A DNA stretch of 64,000 nt from Silicimonas sp. (lineage in GTDB: Bacteria; Pseudomonadota; Alphaproteobacteria; Rhodobacterales; Rhodobacteraceae). Shown here piece by piece: positions 8,884 to 18,508 of this stretch. Under the pieces are notes generated by a model. It was not told the origin of the DNA. It worked only from the letters and a program-made list of their open reading frames with translations, and ran no database searches. Position numbers and translations under genes: made by a program. The stretch is taken from assembly GCA_022824315.1 (NCBI GenBank), contig JAJEAC010000188.1, positions 1-64,000 of the forward strand, written 5' to 3'. The stretch's first letter is position 1. Every line of letters begins with the position of its first letter.

Positions 8884-9686
8884 GTGCCGTGCCGGGCTTG
8901 ATGCAGGGAAAGCGCGGGCTGGTCATGGGCGTGGCAAACGACCGGTCGATCGCCTGGGGCATCGCACGTGCGCTGGCGGATGAAGGCGCCGAGCTTGCAT
9001 TCGCCTACCAGGGCGAGGCATTTGGCAAACGGGTCGAGCCGCTGGCCGGAAGCGTTGGATCGGACATCCTGGTCAATGTCGATGTCACGGACGTTGCCAC
9101 GATCGAGGCGTGCTTTCGGACGCTGCGTGTGCGATGGGGGCGACTTGATTTCCTGATCCATGCCATTGCCTATTCCGACAAGGCAGAACTCGCCGGGCGG
9201 TTCGTCGACACAAGCCGGGAGAACTTCCTGAACTCGCTGAACATCTCCTGCTACTCCTTTATCGAGGTCGCCAGACAGGCCGAGACCCTGATGACGGAGG
9301 GAGGTACTCTCGTCACGTTGACATACATGGGCTCGAACCGTGTCCAGCCGAACTACAACGTGATGGGAGTTGCGAAAGCGGCCCTTGAATCGGCAGTTCG
9401 CTACCTCGCGAACGATCTCGGGCCCAAGGGCATACGTGTCAACGCGATCAGTCCGGGCCCGATGAAGACACTGGCCGGCGCAGCGATCAGCGGCGCGCGC
9501 AAGACCTTCAAGACGATAGAGGCCAATGCGCCATTACGGGCCAACGCTACGCTTGAAGCGGTGGGCGGAACAGCGGTCTACCTCTGCTCGGACCACGGCG
9601 CCTCCACGACCGGCGAGATCATCCGCGTCGACGGCGGCTATCACGTGCTCGGAATGTTTCAGGCGGAAAACGCTCAAGGCGCGTAA
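8880..9686 (+). CDS. fabI: Enoyl-ACP reductase (NADH)
   Basis: FabI performs the last reduction of each elongation cycle. The SDR-type protein shows the FabI dinucleotide motif [17 protein letters not shown], the [14 protein letters not shown] segment, the catalytic Tyr and Lys in [20 protein letters not shown], and the C-terminal [16 protein letters not shown]. The GTG start at 8880 overlaps the fabB stop (GTGA), a sign of translational coupling; an ATG at 8901 just before QGKRGL is the alternative start. It is the third gene of the fabA operon and, being FabI-type, would be the target of triclosan-like inhibitors. Confidence 0.96.
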   Translation: MSAVPGLMQGKRGLVMGVANDRSIAWGIARALADEGAELAFAYQGEAFGKRVEPLAGSVGSDILVNVDVTDVATIEACFRTLRVRWGRLDFLIHAIAYSDKAELAGRFVDTSRENFLNSLNISCYSFIEVARQAETLMTEGGTLVTLTYMGSNRVQPNYNVMGVAKAALESAVRYLANDLGPKGIRVNAISPGPMKTLAGAAISGARKTFKTIEANAPLRANATLEAVGGTAVYLCSDHGASTTGEIIRVDGGYHVLGMFQAENAQGA

Positions 9687-10119
9687 CACTGAAGGCCCAG
9701 AGCGGTATGGGGCCGTCAACGCGCCAGGGCTTGGGTCCCGAATCCTACATGGCCTCGATCACGCGGCCTCCCCCATTGACGCATCGAACCAACCAAGCAT
9801 GCGCGCATCAGCAAATGGCCAGCCGTCACCCTGACCGCAACAGGCAACGGCAGACAAGAGAATGGCCGCACAACGGGTGTTTTCGCCGGCCGGCCTGCGC
9901 AGGCAGCAAGAATGCCTGCAGGGATTCTCAGCCCGGCTGTCGACCCGTGAAGGGTCGCCGAATTCCGAGGTGCCGTGCGCCGCGTTGCATAACGGTACTG
10001 GAAACACGACCATGCACGCCGAAGCGGCCTTGTCGCATGACAAGCCGATTGGCGCGCCCAAGGGCGACCGGCGCATATCCAAGTCCGTCGCCCCATTCGC
10101 GGACATGACCGGGACGGGA
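9687..10119. other. Gene-poor region after fabI
   Basis: No intact gene is recognisable. The right end probably held the lost N-terminal part of the Gfo/Idh/MocA gene whose remnant starts near 10120. No clear terminator for fabI was found. Confidence 0.35.
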
Positions 10120-10582
10120 TTTCACCCGGCTGATCTCCTGATCTCGTTCTTCGGACGGGTCGAGACGGCGCAGGCAATGACGGCAAGCCGCTCGCGGGTT
10201 GGGACACGGGCGATGTCGCCGCCGCCCAGCTTGGATTCGAGGCTGGAATGACAGCGACGCTTTCGGCCATTCTGAACACTCCCGAGTTCATTCGGATGCT
10301 CGCCTTCCGAACCAAGCAGTGGATCGAGACCCTCGACGAAAGCCACCCGCCTGGCGGGAAGGCGCACCATCTTGCATCGGAGACGGGTCAGTATACGGTA
10401 TGGACCGAATTGCATGGGAGGACGCGGTGGTCGACATTCTCAAGGTCTTTGCCGCCGCAATTGCGGGCACCGCGGAGCACCCGTTCACGTCAGAACAGGT
10501 GGCCTGCAAAGTCCAAGTTCTTGAAGCCCTCGCCCGTTCGGCCAAGGATCGGCGCATCGTCGAGATCGCCGAACTCGGATGA
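10120..10582 (+). pseudogene. Remnant of a Gfo/Idh/MocA-type oxidoreductase
   Basis: Three successive stretches in three reading frames read like the C-terminal half of one NAD-dependent sugar/inositol dehydrogenase-type protein: HPADLLISFFGRVETAQAMT (about 10123-10185), then LGFEAGMTATLSAILNTPEF to IETLDESHPPGGKAHHL (about 10210-10375), then EDAVVDILKVFAAAI and QVLEALARSAKDRRIVEIAE up to the stop at 10582. At least two frameshifts separate them and the N-terminal Rossmann domain is gone. Its stop overlaps the start of the BKACE gene (ATGA), so the two were once a coupled operon. The family assignment is by motif only. Confidence 0.62.
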
Positions 10583-11412
10583 CGCCGTCGCGCCCCTTGC
10601 CCCGGTTGATGGTCGCGCCGAACGGCGCGCGGCGGGGCAAGGCAGACCATAATGCACTGCCGATCACGCTGGAGGAATCCGTTGCAACGGCCGTGGCTTG
10701 CAAAAAGGCCGGGGCGGACGGCTTGCACCTGCATGTGCGGGACAAGGAAGGCAGGCACAGTCTTGACACGGGGCTGTACCGAGAGGCGATCGCCGCCCTC
10801 GAACACGCGGTGCCGAACCTGTTCGTTCAGGTGACAAGCGAGGCGGCAGGCTGCTACAGTTCCGACGCCCAACGAGCAATGATCCGCGAGTTGCGACCAC
10901 CCTCGGTGTCCGTCGCGCTTCGCGAAATGCTCCGCGCCCACACCGATACGCCAAGCGCGCGGGCATTCTACGCCTGGGCGCATGCCGAAGGAGTCGACGT
11001 GCAACACATCGTCTACTCGGCGCGGGAATTGAACTGGCTGCTGGACTGCATCGACCAAAAGACGGTTCCGGGCACTCATCACCAGTTGCAACTCGTGCTC
11101 GGATCTTATGCGGGATCGATGCTGCCGCGCCCGCGCGATCTTGAAGCCTATCTGGCACCGCTTCATGCGCGAAGCGCCGATCTGACGTTCGACTGGATGG
11201 TTTGCGCCTTCGGTTCGACCGAAACGGCCTGCCTGGCGCATGCGGCCGCCCGGGGCGGCAAGGTGAGGGTCGGTTTCGAGAATTCGCTCTGGAATGCGGA
11301 CGGATCCCTGGCGCGTGACAATGCCGCACGCGTGGCGGAGATCAGAGCCGTGTTGGACGAAACTGCGTCAGTCGACGAGACGGGTCAGACCTTGTCCCGC
11401 TGCGGCAGATGA
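10579..11412 (+). CDS. BKACE-family enzyme (DUF849, 3-keto acid cleavage protein)
   Basis: The 277-residue TIM-barrel protein has the family layout: an N-terminal VAPNGARRGKADHNALPIT, the metal-binding GADGLHLHVRDKEGRHSLD with paired His residues, LFVQVTSEAAGCYS, and a late strand GKVRVGFENSLWNADGSLA. BKACE enzymes split beta-keto acids with acetyl-CoA into acetoacetate and a CoA ester; 3-keto-5-aminohexanoate is the founding substrate, but substrates vary widely. The true substrate here is unknown. The gene overlaps the stop of a decayed Gfo/Idh/MocA gene and converges with a cupin remnant, so it may be the last intact member of a lost pathway. Confidence 0.85.
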   Translation: MTPSRPLPRLMVAPNGARRGKADHNALPITLEESVATAVACKKAGADGLHLHVRDKEGRHSLDTGLYREAIAALEHAVPNLFVQVTSEAAGCYSSDAQRAMIRELRPPSVSVALREMLRAHTDTPSARAFYAWAHAEGVDVQHIVYSARELNWLLDCIDQKTVPGTHHQLQLVLGSYAGSMLPRPRDLEAYLAPLHARSADLTFDWMVCAFGSTETACLAHAAARGGKVRVGFENSLWNADGSLARDNAARVAEIRAVLDETASVDETGQTLSRCGR

Positions 11413-11750
11413 GGAACGGCCTCGCCCGTATCCGTGAAGGCACGTGTGACCTCTGCCGCCGCATGGATACACGGAATCTCCAGATGACCGTCACCGATGT
11501 TCATGACGCGATGGGACGAATGGTCCGGAATGAAGCCGACATCCATGGATCCAGGTTCGGACTCAACTCCGGCGACCTTGGCCAGGATTCGGCCTTCGAG
11601 GATCGTGACCTGTTCGTCGCCGCTGCGACCGTGCGCGGGGGCCGAAGATCGGGCAGGAAACGCGGTCGTGCCCGTAGTGAACGGCGAGGCACCCACGCGC
11701 TCGCTTCCGACCACCAATCAGGTCTCGACACCGGCGCCCCTGGTAAAGGG
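11385..11750 (-). pseudogene. Cupin-domain protein remnant
   Basis: The minus strand reads LVVGSERVGASPFTTGTTAF, HGRSGDEQVTILEGRI, GFIPDHSSHRVMNIGDG and a C-terminal AAAEVTRAFTDTGE, the pattern of a single-domain cupin. A TGA lies just before LVVGSERV at 11718-11720, splitting it from an apparent upstream part (RGAGVET), and the metal-binding His cluster before DEQVTILEG looks degraded. It converges with and slightly overlaps the BKACE gene. It could still be translated from a TTG inside, but loss of function is likelier. Confidence 0.55.
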
Positions 11751-11900
11751 CGAGATCGACGCATAGGGAACGATGGCTGCTTCGCCTGAGGAGATGTCCG
11801 CGCGTGGAAAATCCCGTGCACGAGATTATGGTGATCAGACGGTCAGTCAAGACATGCGGGCAATCTCCACGAGCAGCAAAACAACCGGAAGCGGGATCAG

Positions 11901-12791
11901 GTGCCGAGTGAGATCTTGAACATCATTGCCCCGGTATTCGTAGTTGCCGGAATTGGATTTTTCCTGGAAATTCGCGGCATTGGCTTCCAATCCGAAACGC
12001 TGACCCGACTTGTGATGCTGATCGGGACGCCGGCCTTGGTGTTCTCGTCCTTGACAAGCACTGCCCTTCCCGACGACTCGCTTGGCCGCATCGTCGCGAT
12101 CAGTTCAGCCGCGGTCCTCGTGGCCGGCACTCTGGCTTTGGTCGCGCTTTTTCTCCTGCGCCTGCACTGGCGGACGTTTCTGTCGTCCCTGTCGCTTCCC
12201 AACGCTGGAAATGCCGGGTTGCCGATCGTCTTTTTCGCCTTTGCCGAGTCGGGGCTGGCGATCGGTGCGGCATTCTACTTCGTCATCACGCTGGTGCAGT
12301 ACACGGTTGTCCCCGCCGTCGTAACCGGCGATCCCGGCCTTCGGAAATTGCTGCGCTTGCCATTGGTCTGGGCAGTCGTGGCGGTGTTCATGTTCCGAAT
12401 CACCGATCTGCCGGTCCCGAATTTCGTCGCGGACGTGACGGCGCTCCTCGGCGCAATCATGATTCCGGTGATGCTGATCTTGCTTGGGGGTGCGCTGGCG
12501 CGACTGAAGGTCGTCGATATCGGGACGTCGGCATTGCTTGCAGGCGTGCGGCTTGCGGTCGGGGTAGCGACCGGCTTGACGTTGATCACGATCTTCAACC
12601 TCAAGGGCGTGGAGGCGGGCGCGATCTTTCTGCTGTCCGCAATGCCCTCTGCGCTCATCACCTACGTGATCGCCGAACACTATGGCCGCAGCCCGAAGCG
12701 TGTGGCCGGACTTGTCGTCAGTTCCACCGTTCTGAATTTCGCGTGCCTGCCGCTACTGATCGCGGCCGCGATCCGACTTGCGGGAATGTAG
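11901..12791 (+). CDS. AEC-family (auxin efflux carrier) transporter
   Basis: The 296-residue inner-membrane protein has about ten hydrophobic segments, beginning at once with IIAPVFVVAGIGFFLE. The mid-protein SLPNAGNAGLPIVFFAF carries the conserved Asn-rich GN.GLP motif of the AEC family. The second half repeats the first (five plus five helices). AEC members move organic acids and similar small anions. A GTG start at 11901 was taken because no upstream ATG fits. It stands between catabolic genes, so export or uptake of a carboxylic acid is plausible, but the substrate is unknown. Confidence 0.88.
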   Translation: MPSEILNIIAPVFVVAGIGFFLEIRGIGFQSETLTRLVMLIGTPALVFSSLTSTALPDDSLGRIVAISSAAVLVAGTLALVALFLLRLHWRTFLSSLSLPNAGNAGLPIVFFAFAESGLAIGAAFYFVITLVQYTVVPAVVTGDPGLRKLLRLPLVWAVVAVFMFRITDLPVPNFVADVTALLGAIMIPVMLILLGGALARLKVVDIGTSALLAGVRLAVGVATGLTLITIFNLKGVEAGAIFLLSAMPSALITYVIAEHYGRSPKRVAGLVVSSTVLNFACLPLLIAAAIRLAGM

Positions 12792-13211
12792 GTTCATGCC
12801 TTCGCCAACCGCGATGCGGCGAGAACCAAGGCGGCAACGTCGAGATCACTATCCCCTGCCTGTTCGGCGCCCTCCGCCATTTCGAGACGGCGATTGACCA
12901 TCGGCGTGTTTCCGTGCCGATGGCGTGACGCCATCTCACGCATCAGATTGAATTGCATTTTGGATCAGGCGATCCGGCCACGCGGCGCGGAGTCACGCGC
13001 GACCGTCGTCGGCTCATCGGCGCCCATCACGTGGGGCCGCACCGCGAGACGCAACGCCAGTTGCAAAGGGTGGCTCACCTTCGCTTGCCATGGTCGATGC
13101 TGAACCAGATTCGGCGGTCCCCTTGAAAGGTCTCGACCTGGCCCAATTGTCTGTCTCGCCGCCTCATTGCCCAGCCTGGGCGCCGCGGCGGTCGCCTTTC
13201 CCCTGTCATCG
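12792..13211. other. Gene-free stretch
   Basis: About 420 bases between the AEC gene and the convergent aldolase gene. Open frames occur on both strands but none is recognisable, and no clear terminator hairpin was seen. Confidence 0.35.
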
Positions 13212-14135
13212 TCACTGGCCTGCCCGTGCCAGAGCCCTAAGGTCCGCGACATCCGCCTTGAGGCGAGCCATCTGCCCGGCATTCAGCGGGACGAGCGGCG
13301 GCGCCATGCGTGTCCAGCTGTCGTCACCGCTGCGCCAAGCCTCCATCTGTTTCATGGCCGCCATCAGCGGATACTTCGATGCCACCGCGCGTGCTGCCTT
13401 CACCAGCGCGAACGCATCGCTATCAGGCCCTTCGGCCGCGGCCATCGCGGCGCGCGAGTAGGTCCCGAACGCGTTCGTCGATCCTGAGATAATGCCGGCG
13501 CAACCGCCGGCCTGCCCATCGAACAGGAACGCCTCGCTTGAAGGGTAGACGTCAAAGCCCGCATCGACCCCGCCAGTGGCTTCAGCGAAGGCGAGCGATT
13601 GCGACAGGTCTCCGCTTGAGTCCTTAAGGCCCGCAACCACCGGTCCGAAGGCTTGCTTCAGTCGAACAACGACATCGACCGGGATCGGCGTCATCGACAT
13701 TTGCGGAAAGTGGTAGAGGTAGACCCGTAGCCGGTCATCGCCGACCTTCTCAACAAGCCTCGAGAAATAGGCATAGAGACCCTCGTCGCTCGGATCCTTG
13801 TAATAGAACGGCGGAAGGGCAAGCACGTTCACGAACCCGGCGGACATCGCCGCCGACGTCAGATCGACAGCATCCTGCGTCGCGCAGGATCCGGTTCCAA
13901 ATATCACGTGGCTCGGATCGAACCCGGCGTCGGCGAAGGCACCGGGAAGCGCCATCCGCTCGCGATGGGAGATCGAGTTTCCCTCGCCCGTCGTTCCGGT
14001 CGGTGCCACGCCATCGCAACCTCCCGCCGTGATCAGGTGCTGGCAATAGGAGACGAGCTTTTGGACGTGGAGTGTGCCGTCCTCCCGAAACGGTGAAACC
14101 GCGGCCGCATAGATCCCTCGTTGGGCCTTTGACAT
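13212..14135 (-). CDS. Dihydrodipicolinate synthase/N-acetylneuraminate lyase family aldolase
   Basis: A 307-residue class I aldolase starting MSKAQRGIYAAAVSPFREDG, with GGAG and AAGGGA just upstream supporting ATG 14135; the frame continues far upstream without similarity. Family motifs are GGCDGVAPTGTTGEGNSIS (substrate-carboxylate binding), the Tyr in RVYLYHFPQMS and the Schiff-base Lys in VVAGLKDSSGDLSQS. Such enzymes condense or split pyruvate-containing compounds. No lysine-pathway genes are near and the neighbours are catabolic, so a sugar-acid or keto-acid lyase is more likely than DapA. The exact substrate is unknown. Confidence 0.87.
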   Translation of the reverse strand: MSKAQRGIYAAAVSPFREDGTLHVQKLVSYCQHLITAGGCDGVAPTGTTGEGNSISHRERMALPGAFADAGFDPSHVIFGTGSCATQDAVDLTSAAMSAGFVNVLALPPFYYKDPSDEGLYAYFSRLVEKVGDDRLRVYLYHFPQMSMTPIPVDVVVRLKQAFGPVVAGLKDSSGDLSQSLAFAEATGGVDAGFDVYPSSEAFLFDGQAGGCAGIISGSTNAFGTYSRAAMAAAEGPDSDAFALVKAARAVASKYPLMAAMKQMEAWRSGDDSWTRMAPPLVPLNAGQMARLKADVADLRALARAGQ

Positions 14136-14530
14136 GTCCCTTCGCTCCATTCTGCGGCCGCCAAGCCGAAATTGCTGTCGCGCATGGCAAAAGGAGTTCG
14201 GCATTTGCCGCATCGGGAAATTGTGCCTGCGAACCTTCGTCGCGTCGAACCGCTTTCCGGTCATGAACGCCCTCGCCCGGTACGTGGCCAACCTGCCCTC
14301 GTCCTGAATGCCGTAAAGGTAGATGTTGTTGACGGCAAGATGGCCTAGGTCAAATTCGGCGCATTTCTTCGAAATGGCCGAGTGACGGACCTGACCGCGC
14401 CGGGTGGTCATGTGCACGGACGAGCGGCGAACGCGTCGGCCACCGCGACGACCCGTGCAATCAAAGCTTGCAGCGACCGGACGGTCAGTTAAGTCAGTCA
14501 TGTATTTCTCTTCTGAAGGACGACTGACAC
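14136..14530. promoter_or_regulatory. Divergent intergenic region between aldolase and GST genes
   Basis: About 395 bases with starts leading away on both sides, so it should hold two promoters. The open frame that crosses it on the minus strand has no recognisable family. No operator motif was identified. Confidence 0.3.
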
Positions 14531-15169
14531 GTGATTGACCTCTACACTTGGACTACTCCGAACGGCCGCAAGGTCTCGATCATGCTCGAAGAGCTTGAAA
14601 TCGCCTACACCGTGCACGCCATCGACATCTCGAAGGACGAGCAATTCGCGCCCGAATTCCTGAGAGTCGCCCCCAACAACCGCATTCCGGCCATCGTCGA
14701 TCACGACACCGGCGTCCGCATGATGGAGTCCGGAGCGATCATGCTCTATCTCGCCGAAAAATGCGGTCGGTTCCTGCCAAAGGGCGACGAGCGCTGGCCG
14801 GCAATCGAATGGCTCATGTGGCAGATGGGCGGTGTCGGCCCGATGTTCGGACAGGTCCACCACTTCGTGAAGTTCAACGCGGGCAAATCCGCCTATGCGG
14901 AAGAGCGCTACTCGAAGGAGACAAGGCGCCTCTACGGCGTTCTCGACAAGCGGCTCGAAGGGCGCGACTACATCGCGGGCGCAGGTCGCGGCGAGTATTC
15001 GATCACGGACATGGCCACGTGGCCATGGGTCTCCCGCTTCGACTGGCAGGCAATCGATCTGGATGGCTTTTCCAACGTTCGGGACTGGTACGTGCGCATT
15101 GCCGGGCGACCCGCCGTACAGCGCGGCTACCAGATCCCAAAGTACGCAAGCGAAATCCCCCTGCCCTGA
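14531..15169 (+). CDS. Glutathione S-transferase (YfcG/YghU-like)
   Basis: The 212-residue protein begins MIDLYTWTTPNGRKVSIMLE from a GTG. Its TxPNGRK segment and the following NNRIPAIVDHD and MMESGAIMLYLAEKCGRFLP form the thioredoxin-like glutathione-binding domain; the helical second domain contains WLMWQMGGVGPMFGQVHHF and EYSITDMATWPW. This matches the nu-class YfcG/YghU group, which act as disulfide-bond reductases using glutathione. It lies 66 bases before metG but is probably a separate unit. Confidence 0.92.
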   Translation: MIDLYTWTTPNGRKVSIMLEELEIAYTVHAIDISKDEQFAPEFLRVAPNNRIPAIVDHDTGVRMMESGAIMLYLAEKCGRFLPKGDERWPAIEWLMWQMGGVGPMFGQVHHFVKFNAGKSAYAEERYSKETRRLYGVLDKRLEGRDYIAGAGRGEYSITDMATWPWVSRFDWQAIDLDGFSNVRDWYVRIAGRPAVQRGYQIPKYASEIPLP

Positions 15170-15235
15170 ACCGCAGATCGGCAGACCTCGCTTGGGGCTG
15201 GGCTAAAGAGCGCTTCGAACCGAAGGAACCATCCG

Positions 15236-16954
15236 ATGGACCGCATTCTCATTACCAGCGCCATTCCCTACATCAACGGGATCAAGCATCTTGGCAATCT
15301 CGTCGGTTCACAGCTTCCCGCGGACCTGTATGCCCGATATATGCGCGCCCGGGGACACGAAGTCCTCTTCCTCTGTGCAACCGACGAGCATGGCACTCCT
15401 GCGGAACTCGCGGCGGATAAGGCGGGCAAGCCGGTCGCAGAGTATTGCGCGGAAATGTGGGCCGTCCAGAAGGATCTCGCGGACGGGTTCGGCCTCTCGT
15501 TCGACAAGTATGGCCGGTCGTCAAGTACACAAAACCACAGGCTTACCCAGCATCTCGCGGGACGGCTCGCCGAGGCCGGACTGATCGAGGAAGTCACCGA
15601 GGATCAGCTTTATTCCAGAACGGACGGACGATTCCTGCCCGACCGGTATGTCGAAGGCACCTGCCCGGAATGCGGATATGAACGCGCGCGCGGGGACCAG
15701 TGCGAAAACTGCACCAAGCAGCTCGACCCGATCGACCTCATTGAGCCTCGGTCCGCGATTTCCGGCTCCACCGACCTTGAGATGCGGGAAACCAAGCACC
15801 TCTATCTCAAGCAGCGCAACCTCCGGCAGGAACTTTCTGACTGGATCGACAGCAAGACCGACTGGCCGATCCTGACCACCTCGATCGCCCGTAAGTGGCT
15901 GGATGACGGCGACGGCCTGCAGGATCGGGGCATCACCCGCGATCTCGACTGGGGCGTTCCGGTCATGCGCGGCGACGAACCGTGGCCCGGCATGGAAGGC
16001 AAGGTCTTCTATGTCTGGTTCGATGCGCCGATCGAGTACATTGCGTGCGCCAAGGAGTGGACAGACGGGCGCGGAGTCGAGGACGCGGAGTGGGAACGAT
16101 GGTGGCGCACTGACAAGGGTGCGGACGATGTCCGCTATGTCCAGTTCATGGGCAAGGACAACGTGCCATTCCACACGCTCAGCTTCCCGGCGACGATCAT
16201 TGGATCGGGCGAGCCCTGGAAGCTCGTGGACTACATCAAGTCGTTCAACTACCTGAACTACGATGGCGGACAGTTCTCGACCTCCCTTGGTCGCGGGGTC
16301 TTCATGGATCAGGCGCTTGACATCCTTCCGTCCGACTACTGGCGCTGGTGGCTCTTGAGCCATGCGCCCGAAAACTCGGACAGCGAATTCACCTGGGACA
16401 ACTTCCAGGCGAGCGTGAACAAGGATCTGGCCGACGTTCTCGGCAACTTCGTGAGCCGGGTGACCAAGTTCTGCAGGTCCCGCTTTGACGGCACCGTTCC
16501 GTCCGGCGGGACGCCGGGTCCAGACGAAGAGGCTCTGATCGCGCGCTTCGAAAGGGGCCTCAAGACCTACGAGACCCATATGGAAGCGATCGAGATCCGG
16601 AAGTCCGCCGCCGAGTTGCGCGCACTCTGGGCCGCCGGCAACGAGTATCTGCAGACTGCGGCCCCATGGACTGCCTACGGCGAAGAACCGGACCGCGCGG
16701 CGGTCGCCATTCGTCTCGCACTCAACCTGATCCGCATCTACGCCGCGATCTCCGCGCCGTTCATTCCGGATGCGTCAGCTCGGATGCTTGACGCGATGAA
16801 CACGTCCGACACCGCATGGCCATCGGACCTGGGTAACGCGCTGGAAGTGCTGCAGCCGGGGCACGCCATTGGCGTTCCGGACATGCTCTTTCGCAAGATC
16901 ACCGATGACGAACGGGAAACGTGGCGGTCGCAGTTTGCCGGAACGCGGGACTGA
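15236..16954 (+). CDS. metG: Methionyl-tRNA synthetase
   Basis: The 572-residue class I synthetase charges tRNA-Met. It starts [20 protein letters not shown] with the HIGH-type motif as KHLGN, followed by [17 protein letters not shown] zinc knuckle [17 protein letters not shown] lies near residue 140. The signature loop usually written KMSKS reads [11 protein letters not shown] near residue 340, a form seen in alphaproteobacterial Met[20 protein letters not shown] and the anticodon-binding helical domain follow. The C-terminal tRNA-binding EMAP domain is absent, as in many short MetG enzymes. An AAGGA ribosome site precedes the ATG. Confidence 0.97.
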   Translation: MDRILITSAIPYINGIKHLGNLVGSQLPADLYARYMRARGHEVLFLCATDEHGTPAELAADKAGKPVAEYCAEMWAVQKDLADGFGLSFDKYGRSSSTQNHRLTQHLAGRLAEAGLIEEVTEDQLYSRTDGRFLPDRYVEGTCPECGYERARGDQCENCTKQLDPIDLIEPRSAISGSTDLEMRETKHLYLKQRNLRQELSDWIDSKTDWPILTTSIARKWLDDGDGLQDRGITRDLDWGVPVMRGDEPWPGMEGKVFYVWFDAPIEYIACAKEWTDGRGVEDAEWERWWRTDKGADDVRYVQFMGKDNVPFHTLSFPATIIGSGEPWKLVDYIKSFNYLNYDGGQFSTSLGRGVFMDQALDILPSDYWRWWLLSHAPENSDSEFTWDNFQASVNKDLADVLGNFVSRVTKFCRSRFDGTVPSGGTPGPDEEALIARFERGLKTYETHMEAIEIRKSAAELRALWAAGNEYLQTAAPWTAYGEEPDRAAVAIRLALNLIRIYAAISAPFIPDASARMLDAMNTSDTAWPSDLGNALEVLQPGHAIGVPDMLFRKITDDERETWRSQFAGTRD

Positions 16955-16964
16955 CCTGGCCGAA

Positions 16965-17624
16965 ATGTCCGTTCCAGTCCAAGACGCGGCAACCGTCATC
17001 CTCGTCAGGGATACTCGAGACGCGCCCCGGATCCTGATGGGGCAACGCGGCAAAGCCGCAGCCTTCATGCCCGAGAAGTTCGTCTTTCCGGGCGGTGCCG
17101 TCGACGAGGCTGACGAGACCGTGCCGTGCCCCGGCCTTGACCCGGCCTGCAGAAAGAGGTTGCTGGCCGAAACCACGGCGACGGATCCTGACCGGTTTGC
17201 CGCCGCCGCGATTCGCGAACTCTGGGAGGAAACCGGCCAGTGCCTGGGACGCGCAGGCAACTGGCCGAACCCGCCCGAGCCGTGGCGCGGCTTCGCCGAG
17301 CAAGGCCTCCTGCCCGATGCCAGTGCGCTCAGCTACTTCTTTCGCGCCCTTACGCCACCTGGGCTGTCGCGCCGCTACGATGCACGGTTCTTTCTGGCCG
17401 ATGCAGCTGCACTTCGGTTCGACGCAGATGATTTCTCCCTGGCCGAATCCGAGCTCAGTCACATTCAGTGGGTGCAGGTCGATCGGGCGCGCGAACTTGA
17501 CCTGCCCTTTGTCACCCGGCTCGTCCTGACGGAACTTCAGCGCCACCTTCCGCGCACCGATGCCCCGGACCAAGTGCCTTACCTGTGCAATGACGAGGCG
17601 GGAAGCCGGGTGATCTGGCTCTAG
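16965..17624 (+). CDS. Nudix hydrolase
   Basis: A 219-residue protein from MSVPVQDAATVILVRD, ten bases after metG and likely co-transcribed. It carries a Nudix-like box with an insertion: FVFPGGAVDEADE, then AAAIRELWEETGQCLG, where the REXXEE Glu residues bind magnesium. The extra segment before the helix and the VRDTRDAPRILMGQRG start are typical of the NUDT19/CoA-diphosphatase-like group in alphaproteobacteria. The substrate (a nucleoside diphosphate derivative or CoA ester) cannot be told from sequence alone. Its 3' end overlaps the convergent DMT transporter gene by four bases. Confidence 0.88.
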   Translation: MSVPVQDAATVILVRDTRDAPRILMGQRGKAAAFMPEKFVFPGGAVDEADETVPCPGLDPACRKRLLAETTATDPDRFAAAAIRELWEETGQCLGRAGNWPNPPEPWRGFAEQGLLPDASALSYFFRALTPPGLSRRYDARFFLADAAALRFDADDFSLAESELSHIQWVQVDRARELDLPFVTRLVLTELQRHLPRTDAPDQVPYLCNDEAGSRVIWL

Positions 17625-18508
17625 ACCAGGAACGCAATTGCAAGGATCGAGGTCGCCAGAACGCTGATTCCAAGCAATTCCCGCGGCTTGAGCACTTCGC
17701 GGAACCAGAGTGCGCCAACCAGGATCGAGAATATCAGTTCGATCTGCCCCACGGCAAAGACATAGGCGGCGTTCATAAGGGAAAAGGCGGCAAACCAGCT
17801 CCAGCTGCCGATCAGCGAGAAGACGCTGACGATCGACGTCTGGCGCCATGCGGCAAGAGTGGCGACGATCTGGCCAGGTTCCTTCAGCCAAAGCCAGGCT
17901 CCCAGCACCAAAGTCTGCCAGAGCACGACGACCGCCAGGGTCACGCCACCGGTCAGGACCGGGTCGCCGGATGAGAGCGACAGCGTCGCGCCCCGGTAGG
18001 TGACAGCCGAGAGTGCGAACAGGACTCCGGACAGGATCCCGATTCCTGCCGCCTTGTTGAAAATGCTGCCGCCTTCGGGCGGATCGGACAGGAGTAGCAC
18101 GCCGACAAATCCGAAGGCGATGGCGCCGGCCCCGGGACCCGAAATCATGTCGCCCAGGATGACGAAGCCGGCGAGAGCGGTCAGCATGACTTCGGTTTTC
18201 TTGAACGTGATGCCGACCGCGAACGCCCTCATCGAAAACAGGCTGACGGTGCAGATCGTGGCCAGGATCTGGAATGCCCCTCCCAAAATCGCGTAGATCA
18301 GGAACGCGGGCGTGAGTTCCGGAAAGTCGGCTCCGGTTGCACGGCCATACGCGAATGCCAGCGCAACTGCCAGGGGCCAGGACCAGAGAAACCTCGCCCA
18401 CGTCGCCGCTGCGGGGCTGAGCGCCGCGCTGACAAGGACCTTCTGGACCGCAAAGCGCATGGTTTGCGCTGCGGCCGCGAGCACCGAAAAGAGAACCCAA
18501 GGCTCCAT
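17621..18508 (-). CDS. EamA/DMT-superfamily transporter
   Basis: The 295-residue inner-membrane protein has about ten transmembrane helices in two EamA repeats, starting MEPWVLFSVLAAAAQTMRFA. Motifs include GITFKKTEVMLTALAGFVIL in the first half and GQIELIFSILVGALWFRE in the second, typical of drug/metabolite transporters. The family exports amino acids, nucleotides or other small metabolites; the substrate is unknown. It converges with the Nudix gene with a four-base overlap. Confidence 0.88.
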   Translation of the reverse strand: MEPWVLFSVLAAAAQTMRFAVQKVLVSAALSPAAATWARFLWSWPLAVALAFAYGRATGADFPELTPAFLIYAILGGAFQILATICTVSLFSMRAFAVGITFKKTEVMLTALAGFVILGDMISGPGAGAIAFGFVGVLLLSDPPEGGSIFNKAAGIGILSGVLFALSAVTYRGATLSLSSGDPVLTGGVTLAVVVLWQTLVLGAWLWLKEPGQIVATLAAWRQTSIVSVFSLIGSWSWFAAFSLMNAAYVFAVGQIELIFSILVGALWFREVLKPRELLGISVLATSILAIAFLV

